Positions 38,885 through 50,348 of a stretch of 64,000 nt of DNA are shown here, piece after piece. The stretch's first letter is position 1, and the number at the start of each line of letters is the position of its first letter. Made by a program: the position numbers and the translations under genes. The notes below the pieces were generated by a model that was given only the letters and a program-made list of their open reading frames with translations, ran no database searches and was not told the DNA's origin. The stretch is from Cavenderia fasciculata (taxonomy: Eukaryota; Evosea; Eumycetozoa; Acytosteliales; Cavenderiaceae): assembly GCF_000203815.1 (NCBI RefSeq), contig NW_004457715.1, positions 372,001 to 436,000 on the forward strand, written 5' to 3'.

Positions 38885-40086
38885 ATGAAGTTAATAATAG
38901 TTATCTATATTTTAGTATCTCTTTTCGGTTTTAAAGGTGTAAGTTTTAATCGTTTATTAACATTCATATGAATGATATTAATTTTCCTTCTTTCTATCTA
39001 TAGACATTAGGTCAACCAAAATATCTTCAATATATTACTGAAGAGTTTACATCACAAGGCTTTACCTATTCACTTTTGGATTTAGCTGATGGATCAGTTG
39101 TTGCAAATGTAACCAATGACAACAGTCACCAATATCAAAACTTTGGTTTCCTAACAACATCCCCTATCGACCAAGATGGAACCGTATTGTTATTTGGCTC
39201 AAGTAATGGTCACAACCAAATCAATTCTTTTACTCCAAATGTATGTCGTTATTGAATAATATAGAATTTATTAAATAACTAATATAATCACTTTTGATCA
39301 ATAGAATAATTCATATAATGCTTTGTATACAACTACCGGTAGTACATATTCTACTTCAATTACACCTCAGCCAGTATATTGGGATGCTACCAACAAAATA
39401 GTTTATGGCGCTGGTTATTCTGATTTACAACATAAACCATATGGTCTTGCTGTTGCTATTGGTGTTTATGGATTTGGAAGAAATCAACCAAGGTATGTTT
39501 TTTTTGATCGATAATCTTTATCAACAATCACTTACATTATTTATTTATTTATTTAATTAATTATCTATTTAGTCAACCTATTATAATTGCTGTACCAAGT
39601 AAATCAGCATTCTATATGTATCCAGTTGGAGCATATGATTCAACAAACAATGTATATTATGTTTATTTTAATGCTGGAAACAATCAAATGATTGCTCAAT
39701 ATTCATTCTCTAGTGGTCAAGTCATCACCAAACAACTACCAAACCAACAACAAACATTCATTGGAGTATCTCAACTATACACCTACAAAGGTCAAATATA
39801 TCTCTGTCAATCTGTCTATTCACAATCCAATACTATTTGGTCTATTGACTTTGCCAATGCCTCAACCAAACAAATCTACCAAAACGTTGACAAATCAAAG
39901 TACCAATTCAACAACAATGTCTTGCCTTTTGTATTTGACCAAGAGACTGGTTTTATTTTAGCATTGAATCAACTAGATCACGCTCTCCTTGTTGATTATA
40001 TTAATTTGGTTGGCTATCAAGTTACCCATTCATCATTGAATAATGATCCAATTAAAACATTTACAATCGCTGTTTATTCTGAATAA
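38885..40086 (+). CDS. Secreted beta-rich dictyostelid protein, unknown
   Basis: Four exons (38885-38938, 39004-39240, 39305-39492, 39573-40086) give 330 aa. The first exon is just a signal peptide (MKLIIVIYILVSLFGFKG). The remainder is beta-strand rich with repeated Tyr/Phe words (YSLLDLADGSVVANV, TVLLFGSSNG, YWDATNKIVYGAGY, YDSTNNVYYVYFNAGNNQ, GFILALNQLDHALLV). Their spacing suggests a beta-propeller. Only one Cys remains. There is no membrane segment after the signal, so it is probably secreted or lumenal. I do not recognise a named family. The stop is tail to tail with an MFS transporter, 73 bp away. Confidence 0.88.
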
Positions 40087-40159
40087 AAAAAAGAAAAAGT
40101 AATCATTTCTTATTATCCTATTTATTCTATTTCTATTACTATTATTATTATTATTATTA

Positions 40160-40489
40160 TTATGCCTCTAATTGATATTTTGAATTCTTTAATCTTTCAT
40201 ATCTCCATAATTTATAAGGGAATACAAATAATAGTATTTTGATGACTGTCAAAATAATATTAATCCAAAAATATTTCAATTCATTCAAAGTTAAATACAC
40301 CAATAAATACTATAATATATATTTAAAAGAAATAATTAGTAAAATATTATAGATAAATTGTATTATCTTTTTTTTTTTTGAAAAGTGACAAACCTCTAAT
40401 AAACCAATAACAGCTGTGATGATTGAACTTATTCCCATTAATTTTCCATAATGACTGTATCCAAAACTAAATAAAAATAGATGTTTTAA

Positions 40490-40541
<52 letters not shown>

Positions 40542-42010
40542 TATGAATCTTCTTTATACTTACACTTCTGATAAATAAATAAAAAAATAACCCCAAATAA
40601 ATACATTTTGAAAGGATACAAAGAAAAAGGTGGCAAATTGTAATGGTTGTGGCGTTGGAATACTAGAAAATACACCAAATAATACTCCAATAATATTGAT
40701 ATAAAATGCATTCATTGCAAGACTAGATTTAAGCATAATAAAACCAACAACTGGAACTAATATTAATCCTCCATTCCATGAATAATTAAATATATCAATA
40801 TAAATGGATTCTAAAATAAATAAATAAATAAATAAATAAATAAAAAGAAGGCATCCTTTGATTAATATTTGTTGTTTGATAAAATTATTTCTTTTCTTTT
40901 TCTTACCAGTGAATAATTCGTTAACAATACCAATATAGAATACAGAATGTAAAGAATTAATACTCATAAATAAACAAATGAGCATAAATTGCCAAGATTG
41001 TAATTGTCCGAGTAACGATTTTTTCTTTAGATCATCTTCTTGTTTTTCTTTATCACTGGCACTTAGGAGAGGTGATGAATCTAGAGATTTACTTTGTAAT
41101 TTATATGATTCATTAACTTGCTGCGACGACGACAAGAATTCTTGGTCTGTCTCTTGTTGTTTTTCTGCACTGACATTGACTATCAATGATTCGTGTTCTA
41201 CCGCTTCCTCTTGCTCGTCGACTTTTAATTTCGTTCTGGATAATATAAATTCTTCGTATGGTAGATATGGTTTATGATGCATCATAAACAAACTAGGTAC
41301 CAATAATAGTACAAGTATGATGATATAGTAGAGGAAGAGATTTGAAATTGGAATATCATACTTTTGGGCTAGTATGCTAAACACCTTGAATACAAACGAT
41401 GATCCAACAAACATTCCAGAAAACGATGAAGATATGGAAGTGTAATAGGAAGGAAATAGGTTTTGTATGTGAATAAGAGATACTTGGCAAGCGGGACCAC
41501 CAATACCAAGCATTGCAAATGCAACAATATAAAGATTGTCGCTTACCAAATGACTAATATACCAACATATACAACCACCAATCATTATAATTAATGCTAC
41601 CAATGATGTCCAAATAGGTCCATGTTTATCAAATAGTGCACCACTTAGAAATGCTGATCCAGTGGCTGTAAATGCACCCAATGTATATACTAAATTAAGT
41701 CTTAATGATTGATCATTACATGTCTTTAAATAAAATTAGTTAGATATATATATATATATATAATAGTAGTAGTAGTAGTAGTAGTATATATAATAATAGT
41801 GTTTTCTATTATACATACAGATTGACCAGGCTTACAAAGATAACTAAATACACCCTGTCTTTCCATCTCTTGTTCAAGAGGTGACCAACCAAATACAATA
41901 CCAGTAATCAATAACATCTGTATCTCTGCTAGTAACAATAGCCAATATCGATATTTGCCTGTATATATTGATTCATCATAGTTTTGTTTTGATAAACTAG
42001 AGAATAACAT
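40160..42010 (-). CDS. Major facilitator transporter, SLC43/Fmp42-like
   Basis: Five exons (42010-41819, 41723-40907, 40810-40564, 40466-40394, 40309-40160) give 492 aa with about 12 membrane helices. Helix 1 contains the typical ITGIVFGWSPLEQEME, then a Cys-containing first loop (YLCKPGQS, TCNDQ). The MFS loop 2-3 motif is GALFDKHGP. A long acidic, Ser-rich cytoplasmic loop (KVDEQEEAVEHESL ... SSQQVNESYKL) splits the two halves. The first-loop Cys pair and the helix 1 motif resemble SLC43 amino-acid transporters and yeast Fmp42. The substrate is inferred, not shown. Intron 3 contains a (TGAT)n repeat, and intron 2 an (AAAT)n repeat. Confidence 0.9.
40490..40541. repeat. (TGAT)n tetranucleotide repeat in an MFS intron
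   Basis: About 13 tandem TTGA/TGAT units between exons 3 and 4 of the transporter. Confidence 0.9.
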
Positions 42011-42496
42011 TCTTCTTCTAACTAGAGATATATATTTATAACCTCTCTCCTCGAATGTATCCTCTTTCTCTCTTGCTCTACTCTACACTACACTACTCTG
42101 GTTATCTCTTTTTCTTTTATTAAAAACTATGAAAAATAATAGTGACCGACGGTTAAATGGATTTTTGTTTTCGGTGTTGCTTTGACAAAATAGATATATT
42201 GAAATATCCAGATTTAATTGATAATATATATATATATATATTATAGAATGTATTTTGTTACGTGTGTTCAATAAATATACAATGGTTTGTTTTATTTGGG
42301 TAATGGAAGGGTTTTTTTTGTTTTTTGGAACCAACAAGAAAGGTGTGAGGAATAATAATCCATCCCACCCCCCCTCTTGGCGGCCTTTTTTTAAACCAAT
42401 CAAAAATACATAGAGGAGGAGGTTGAAATAAATAGGTGCTATATATGGGTTGTTGTTGTTGTTGTTGTTTGTTGATATATTGTTGTTGTTGTTGTT

Positions 42497-42547
<51 letters not shown>

Positions 42548-42594
42548 ATTGTTTCATTATTATATGATGAATTTATATATATATATATATTTGA
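42011..42594. other. Intergenic region with a long (GTT)n repeat
   Basis: Between two minus-strand genes. 42450-42550 is almost wholly (GTT)n, and an open frame over it would be poly-Leu, so it is not a gene. A C/G-rich patch with CCCCCCC lies near 42366. Confidence 0.6.
42450..42550. repeat. (GTT)n microsatellite
   Basis: About 30 GTT units with a few interruptions, between the transporter and phosphatase genes. Confidence 0.92.
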
Positions 42595-45500
42595 TTATAT
42601 TGAATTGGTTGGAATATTATTTTTTAAATCTATTATTATACAAGTAATATTATCATCGGAACCTCTAAAGAATGAATAATCACGTAAACGTTGAGCTGCA
42701 ATTCTCATATTGGGTGATGCAATTACAATGTCACAGGCAGCTTGATCACCAATTTCATCCCAAACACCATCGCATGCCACAATGATAAATTGGTCTGCTG
42801 ATTTGTCAGACTCTGTAATCGATAGATGAGGATCTGGTATGACATATGGTTCCATGTAAAAGTCACCTATCGATCTAGACACTGCCAATGTACCATTGAC
42901 ACGAGCAGTATCACCACTCGATATGACAAACCCACCGGCTCTACGTATTCTAGCCTCTTCTTTTTGGTCATTTGGTTTGTGATCAAACGATAGACGAATG
43001 GCTCTATTATTTCTACACAAAACGATACGAGTATCACCAATATTTGAGACAAAGTAGTATCGTTCGTTGATTAGGATGGCAGCAGCAGTTGCACCGCAGT
43101 ACTTTAGTTCTGGTTTCTCGTGTGATATGTATTGTTTAAATTGTAGTGACACCTCGCTGTATGCCTGTTTGAGCCATTGTAGAGGTGGCAGCGATGGATA
43201 TCTATCGATAAGTGTCTTTAGGATAACGGGGAACCACTCGCATGAATAGGTTGCTGCACGTGGACCGGCGTGTCCATCAAACAATGTGATGAGATCCATG
43301 GTGGAAGAACCTGAAAAACAACCTCTAATAGAAAAGGCATCTTCCATGGTTGGACGACGTCCAATCATCTCTGCCATTTCAAAGTTGAATCGTTTGCTTG
43401 CCGTCCAAATCAAATCTGCCAAATCACCATTCTTGGCTAGTTTGTTGTGATGGTAGATGAGATGAAGAGAGTTGGTCTTGGTGTTGATTGAAGCTTGACT
43501 GCTGCTACGACTCATCGCTCCAGGTGCAGGTGTCTCTGCGCCTCGTGGCGATGAGAGTGGTGACGATGGTGAAGAGGGTGACGATGGATGGTTGTAGAGG
43601 TAGATGTCGGGTATGGACGTTAACGAGTTGAATGAAACGTCAAAGATAAATAGATTGGATAGCGTGGCAAGTAACTCGTCAAAGGGGATAGTATCGAGTT
43701 GATTACAAGAAAACGATATAACCTGCAAGTTTTCAAGTTGCATAAACTCTGTCCAATCAACCGATTTGAGTAGATTATTGGAGAGATCTAATTTCTCGAG
43801 TGAACGACAGAGATAGATGAAACGAGGCACTTGAGCCCATTTACATGAAGCCATCGATAGCTCACGGAGTGATGGAAAGTATTCAACGGTTGGATCGGCA
43901 GCACCAATCGTTAATTGCTCATTGCCATTGAGATATAGTTCTTCGAGTGAGTAGTAAGAATCTTTGGGAAAGGCAAGTGCCTTTAGACTTGGATTGTAAC
44001 CCAAAAACAACTGTGACAATGATGGACAATCTTGCCATATATTGGCTGGAAACTCTTCCAAGTGGTTGTCACATAGATTAAGACAAGTGAGAGATGGTGA
44101 TTGGCTAAACAAGTTGTTTGGCAATGTTTTCAATTGATTATTAAATAATAGTAATGTTGTCAATTGCTCTAATACCATCGTCGTCGATAATGATGATGAT
44201 GTTGAACCTTGACCATCAGCTGTAGGAACATTGGGTAGATCTTGTAGACGATTATCAGATAGATCTAGATGGGTAAATGGACAACCAATTGAAAATAATC
44301 TTTCTGGTAACTTTGTTATTTGATTTGAACGTATCTTGAAATCACGTAAACTATACAATGAATATTCATTACCATCTTGTTCTTGCTCTTGTTGTTGTTG
44401 TTGACCACCACCACCAAATAAACTATCTGGTATTAAAAGTAATCTATTAAAAGATGCATTGAATGTTTGTAAAAGTGTGAGATAACGTAGTTCCTCTGGT
44501 AACTCTTTGAGATGATTGTGACTGATATCTAGATTGGTTAGACTCTCTAGATTTCCCAACTCGCTTGGTACTTGATCGAGCAAGTTGTGACGCACTGAGA
44601 AAAAGGTGAGAGCACGTAACGTTCCAATCTCTTGTGGTAGATCCTTTAGACAATTGTAAGATAGATCCAAATAGGTGAGTGCTTGTAAATGTTGAACATC
44701 TGTAGATATTGCACGTAAACGACAATGTGCCAAATAGAGTGTTGAAATTTGACTATACCAAAACAGTGAAGGTGGTAGATAGTTTTCACCATCCCATCCG
44801 GGTGCTGTATTTGATGATAAATCTAATTTGGTCAATGTACTAATATATCCATATTCGGCTGGTAAATGGTTGGGTTGGTGGTCGGTTGTCAAAACAGTCT
44901 GTTTTGTTTCTTGACTTGATTGTAATGTTGGTGTTGGTAGAGTGAGATCATCGACATCTGAATGATTAACTATAGCATCTGGAGGAGGAGTAGAACTAGT
45001 AGTGGGAGCAGTAGTATCCTCTTTGGCAGGTATCATAAATTGGTTACCTGCCAATAATAGAGTTGTCAACTCTGTCAATGTGCTTATAGATGTTGGCAAT
45101 GATTTTAAACGATTGTAACTAAAATCCAATGTAACCACTTTACTCAACTCACCAATTCTATTTGGTATCTCTACCAATTTATTCTTGCTAACAATGACTC
45201 GCTGAAGATTGACACGACTAACCAAATCTTCTTCATCTAATTTTTCTGCTCCACTACTTGATCTAAAAGAAATTAGAAATAAATTAATAAATAAATAATA
45301 ATGAATCTAATAATAATAATAATAGATAATAATAGATAATAAACATACTTATCATAAATGATTGAATATAAAACGGAACCAGTTTTTGGAGGTAATTTAA
45401 ATTGATTACCAGAAGATCTTCTTGATGGTGGTGGCGATGAAGTTGGACTAGAATTCTTTGATGATAATAATCCAACTTCATTTAAAGAGTTGGATTGTAT

Positions 45501-45672
45501 TCCATCGCTGCCAACACCTCCACCGCTACTACTTAGATATAATGATACAGGTCTTTTTGTTGGTGATGTTACATTGTTATTATTATTATTATTATTATTA
45601 CAATCAGCCAAATCAATTCCTCCACTATTATTCATTTTTGATTTTCTTTTTTGATTTGAACTGTCAACATTA

Positions 45673-45712
<40 letters not shown>

Positions 45713-45851
45713 GATGATGATCGTTTGCAGTAGCAGAACCAGAACTAGAACTACTACTATTTAAAGAGTTATCTTTAATCTCTTTGTCTTTACTCTTTGA
45801 TAGACTACTAAAAAAGGAATCTGACTTTCTCTTTTCTTTGGTTTCTGTCAT
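42595..45851 (-). CDS. LRR-PP2C protein phosphatase (PHLPP-like)
   Basis: Two exons (45851-45349 and 45262-42595) give 1056 aa. Residues 1-165 are low complexity (Ser, poly-Gln of about 13, poly-Asn of about 9). From about 180 to 720 there are about 20 leucine-rich repeats (LTKLDLSSN, LTYLDLSYNCLKDLPQEIG). The C-terminal about 260 residues are a PP2C Ser/Thr phosphatase with its metal-binding and signature motifs: MEDAF, FDGHAG (usual DGHGG), GATAAAILI, NIGDTRIVL, AVSRSIGD, ACDGVWDEI and GSDDNITC. LRR followed by PP2C is the layout of PHLPP phosphatases, which act on AGC kinases, and of the phosphatase part of fungal adenylyl cyclases. No PH or cyclase domain is visible. Confidence 0.93.
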
Positions 45852-47013
45852 CTTTTTTCTTTGATTTACTCTTTGTTTTTTTGGGCAAACCTCTAAACCT
45901 CTAAAATTCTAATAATTCAATTGTTGTTTGTTGGGTATAGTATACTATAGTTATTGGGATAAATATATTAAAGTGTGACAAAAGATTTGATAATATTTTG
46001 TTTAATGGGGAAGAATTGAAATGGTAGTATTTCTGCTATGAAGGAAGAAGGACAGACAGACAGACAGACAGTCTGTGGAATCGATGCTACTACACTTTTT
46101 GCAATGGGTGTTGTTGTTGTTGTTGTTGTTGATTGTGGTATTAGTGTGGTGGTGGTGGTGGTGGTTTATCGATGGATGATGATGAGATGAGATGAGATGT
46201 GTAATCTACTATCTCTATGAGCGGTGGTGGTGGTGGTGGTGTGTGTGTGCGTACTTGTATAATATATTATTATGTCAATATTGAATAAAAAATATAGCAA
46301 TAATAATAACTAAAAAGATTATAGATAGATAGATAGAAGATAGATATAGATATACAGTGGTGGATACAAATAATAATAATAATAATAAAGTTGATAAAAT
46401 CTTCTCTCTTTTCAGTACGATTAGACCAACAACACAGTGATCATACTACCGTTGCCAACTAACTACTGAGAAAGGGTTAGAGGGTTAGGATCAACACCAA
46501 TTTAAATTCAATTATTATTAACGACACACACTACTTTACTTTAGATATTAAAAGAGTAAAAGGATGCTATTGATGATGATGATTGATGGTGTTGTCGCTG
46601 TCACTGTTTCTCTTCTCCTCTCCTTCGTTGTACTAGTACTTTATGCTTTTCCTACGAGATTGATAAATAACCGTCCTGGAATCAAAGCTGCTAAAAAAAT
46701 CTTTAAATATTTAATATTATTTTTAAATTCAATTTGGGTGCGGGTTTGGTTGTGTCTTAATCTATGGACCTACCATCCCTATCGAGTCTCCTCCCTTCCT
46801 TGGTGATCTTTTTTTTTTTTTTTTTGTTTAAACAAAAAGGAAATCGGCGATCAATCTTGATGATCAAGTATGTACGTAGTATCCTTTGGTCGATTCGATT
46901 CATAAGAATGTACATGATAAACCCGCTGCTGTTGACCATGGTTCCTGGCGCAGAGGAGGTATTGTTTTGTTTTGTTTTGTTTTGATTTAAATAATATTGT
47001 GTCAGTAAATTTA
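45852..47013. other. Intergenic region, simple repeats, no convincing gene
   Basis: Contains (CAGA)n near 46053, (GTT)n near 46108, (GGT)n near 46148 and 46225, (GATA)n near 46322 and (TTTTG)n at about 46965-46983. A plus-strand frame at 46564-46806 encodes a hydrophobic start (VAVTVSLLLSFVVLVLYAF), but I see no continuing exon, so I do not call it. Confidence 0.5.
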
Positions 47014-47384
47014 TTATTCCTTGATTGGAGTTTCTGAAGGGGTTGTAGTTCCCTTTGCTTCATGTTGGCTCTTTGCCCAATCTGCGCTATCAAAGAATTT
47101 CTTATCCTATAAAAGTTGAATGACTTGTTTGTTAGTATATATAATACATATACAGGGTTGTTATTGTTGTTATTGTTGTAAACATACTTTCTTTGCCAAT
47201 AAAGCTGATTGCTTTGGTAATCTACCGCCATACTTTTCGTAAGCCTTTCTGTCTTCTGGTGACATGTTGTCTAAATTTGGTTGCTGTTGATAGAATAATA
47301 ATAAAAATAGAATTAGTATTCCAAATCTTGTTGTAATTTGTTCATTGTTCATTGTCAGCTGGTACATACTTCAGTTGAAGTCAT
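47014..47384 (-). CDS. Endosulfine/ARPP-19-like PP2A regulator
   Basis: Three minus-strand exons (47384-47370, 47283-47188, 47106-47014), all phase 0, give 67 aa. The first exon encodes only MTSTE. The core word KKFFDSADWAKS matches the endosulfine family signature (KYFDSGDYNMAK in animals), in which the Ser is phosphorylated by Greatwall/Rim15 kinase and the protein then inhibits PP2A-B55. Upstream, DRKAYEKYGGRLPKQSALLAKK matches the preceding conserved helix (KLKAKYP...FLMKRLQKG). It is shorter than animal forms (about 110-120 aa), with a short Thr-rich tail. I rate the family as likely, since Gly-Asp-Tyr is replaced by Ala-Asp-Trp. Confidence 0.85.
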
Positions 47385-47734
47385 TTTATAATTTCTATAT
47401 GCGTTTGTAATTAATTAATTAATTGTTATTATTTGATATTTAAATTGAATAATAAGATTGAGTAAATTAAATTGTGTAGTTAACTATGTTTTTGGTGGAT
47501 ATGCTATAAATAAATAAATTAAAATAAATTAAAATTAAAAATAATTAATTAAAATTTCTCTATTGTTGTTTTTGTTTCTCTTTCGACAATGGCAGTAGAA
47601 GAACAATAATAATAATAATATTTAAAAATAATATTATATTTAAAATAATTATTATTCTTCTTCTAAAAAAATATATTTTAAAATTAGGTCTTTTTTATAA
47701 CACCCTCTGGTACTACTAACTAAATGATAGATGC

Positions 47735-47792
<58 letters not shown>

Positions 47793-48011
47793 TAAAAATA
47801 GAGAAAAGTTAGTTATGGACTGAAGTAATCAACTTAGTCTCCTCCTCCCTCTGATATTTAAACAATGTCACCACACCCAACATGTTGAAATGTCAATTAT
47901 AGGGATAAAGGGAAGTGGGTTGTGTGTGAGTGTGTGTCGGGTGTGGTTGATTTGTATTACTGTTCATTGTGTTTCCTTTTAAAACTCACCACTACCCACT
48001 GTCTCTCTCTC

Positions 48012-48048
<37 letters not shown>

Positions 48049-48900
48049 CCCTCCCACCGTTGCTTTTGATTAGCTAGCTCAACGATACATATAAATATTC
48101 TATCGATAAGGGAATGAGTAGGTTTAGGGTTGAGGAAAGGAAAGAGAGATAGCATAAAAATGAATGAAATAGAGACTCTACATGCACACTCATATCACAT
48201 GATGATTAATCTTCTTTCTTCTTACCTTGTTGTTGTTGTTGTTATTTGCTTTCTTTCTTTCAAGATGTCATCTTATTTCTAACTTGTTGATTACATGATC
48301 ATCTAATCTATCTATCTACACTTTGTTTGTTGTTGTTATTTACTTCTACTCTACCACCATTGTCGAAACAAAGAACTGTTGGTTGTTCTTTTAGTTGTGT
48401 AGACGACATTACGTAGTCTTCTTCTACTACTACTACTGCTAGTTCTCTTTATCACCTACCTTTTATAAATACAGTTTCAAGTCAACAAACAAATCGATTC
48501 CTTCAAATTTGATCACAACCACACAACTGGTTTCATTGTTGCCTTTATCAATTTTATTTTATTTTTATTTTTTTATTTTTTTCTCCAGTCAAGCTTCAAG
48601 TAATACAATCCATTTCGTTTAGTACATGTAGATTCTAATCGATTGTCTCACAAAGGTCCTCTAGAGGATAGAGAGGTAATTGATAACCGACATAAAACAA
48701 TAAAAAGAGTTTGTTTTTCCTCTCTGAAAGAACCTGTCAAAATGATTACATTGAAACTAGTTTTTATTATCATTATTATTATTTGGTTTGGATGGACAGT
48801 AAGGATTGAAAAGTATTTAAATCTCTCATTCCTTTTACTAAAAGGGGTATTATTCTACTACATTATTCGAGATTATATTTATATTTATATTTATGAACAT

Positions 48901-48932
<32 letters not shown>

Positions 48933-48939
48933 ATTCAAT
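47385..48939. other. Long intergenic region, repeats and an orphan signal-peptide-like frame
   Basis: Between two minus-strand genes. (AAT)n at 47735-47790, (TC)n at 48002-48044 and (TTA)n near 48900-48925. A 12-nt palindrome TCCTCTAGAGGA at 48657-48668. An ATG at 48742 opens 19 codons that look like a signal peptide and end at a GTAAGG donor, but no second exon fits before the proteasome gene. Confidence 0.5.
47735..47790. repeat. (AAT)n microsatellite
   Basis: About 18 uninterrupted AAT units. Confidence 0.95.
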
Positions 48940-49988
48940 TTAATCTTGTTGCATTGGTTGAGCAGCTTCTTCGCCACTTTCGATCAAGTTTAGCTAATAG
49001 AAAAAAAAAATGATCAGGTAAATAATCAATGGTTGGGCATTTAAAAACACTACAGTTCTGATACATACATAATCTTGGGTATCATCACCTTCGATGATCT
49101 TGAATTTTTGGTCTTCACCAACTATAGCAATGGAAACATTCTTGGTGGTTAAACCAGTGTCAGTGTTTGGAATGGTTTCACGAAGAGCACGCAAGCCGTG
49201 TACTATTAATTCTTTGAGGTCGCATTGTTCAAAGCTATCAAAGTATTTCTCGAGGTATGTCTTTGCTGATTGTGATCTTGCTCCAATTGAAATGGCCTTG
49301 TATGAATAATAGTTACCAGATGGACATGTTTGATATACATGAGCTCCAGTTTGCTATAAATACAAACAATGTGAGAGGAGATAGAGAGGAGAGAGATTGT
49401 GTGAGTATCAACTATTTTCCTATTATTGTATTACCATTATCATAGTCTTAATCTTACATCATAACCTGCAACTAATAAACCAACACCATATGGTCTTCTA
49501 CCATATCTTTGAGTATGTACTTGAGATTCTGTAGAAATAAAATGATGATAGAGATGATCGAGATAGAGATAGAGAGAGAAAGAGAGAGATGAATTTGATT
49601 AATTTCAAATTGTTAGGTGTCATATTGATTGTCAATTGAACTTACTATCAGCAACCTTTGTAATTAAACGTTCAACTCTCATATCTGATTCATAGATATA
49701 TTTATAGTTTGAGCATTCATTACGCATGTAGTTGCAAAGTACACGAGCATCGGCAGTGAGACCAGAGATGGCGATACCAATATGATCATCGACAACAAAT
49801 AACTTCTTTTGATAGCTTCCCAACTCTGAACTAGATCTCTTTAAACTAACCAATACAGCATATTTCTTTGATTTGAGAGCTACAGCTGCACTGCCTTGTT
49901 TGACAGCCTCCATGGCATATTCTATTTGGTGAATACGTCCTGATGGACTGAATGTTGTAATATCACTGTCATATTGATTACGATACAT
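48940..49988 (-). CDS. psmA1: 20S proteasome alpha-6 subunit (PSMA1-type)
   Basis: Structural alpha-ring subunit of the 20S proteasome. Four exons (49988-49646, 49528-49458, 49353-49069, 48993-48940) give 250 aa. The start [19 protein letters not shown] and the following [17 protein letters not shown] match PSMA1 (MFRNQYDNDVTVWSPQGRI in human), and the alpha-subunit signature is intact. Further diagnostic words are [34 protein letters not shown] and [14 protein letters not shown]. The acidic end ([13 protein letters not shown]) is typical. No catalytic Thr is expected in an alpha subunit. Intron phases (1, 0, 0) are consistent. Confidence 0.97.
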
Positions 49989-50348
49989 CTTTTCTCTTTT
50001 TACTTCTTCTTGCTTGTTATTGTTGTTAAATTATGTGTACAAAAAAAATAATAATAAATTAATATAAGAATTTTGATGAAGAAGTGAAGATCATCAAAAA
50101 CCCCTTTTTTTTTTTTTTTTTTAATTAATTTTTTTCAGCAACAAAGAATTGAAGGAACAACGCGTTTACTGTCAGATCTGTATTAGATTTTAAGTATATA
50201 TTATCATTTATTATTATATTTAAAGGGTGTTTGTATATTTACAAAGAAATGGTTTTCAAAAATAATTAGTAAATTACTTTGTTTGTTTGTTTCATTATTA
50301 TTATTATATTATATTATTATTATTCACATTGGTTGGTTGGTTGGTTGG
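49989..50348. other. Intergenic region, no gene seen
   Basis: Upstream of the proteasome gene and downstream of the NAC-like gene. Long T-run near 50106-50120, ATT repeats, and (TTGG)n at 50331-50350. Confidence 0.5.

Noticed and set aside
42450-42647. Poly-Leu open frame
   Set aside because: Translation of the (GTT)n microsatellite.
46564-46806. Small hydrophobic plus-strand protein
   Set aside because: Has an ATG and a hydrophobic start, but the frame soon enters non-coding-like sequence and no second exon or homologue is apparent.
48657-48668. TCCTCTAGAGGA palindrome
   Set aside because: 12 nt and isolated; could occur by chance in a window of this size.
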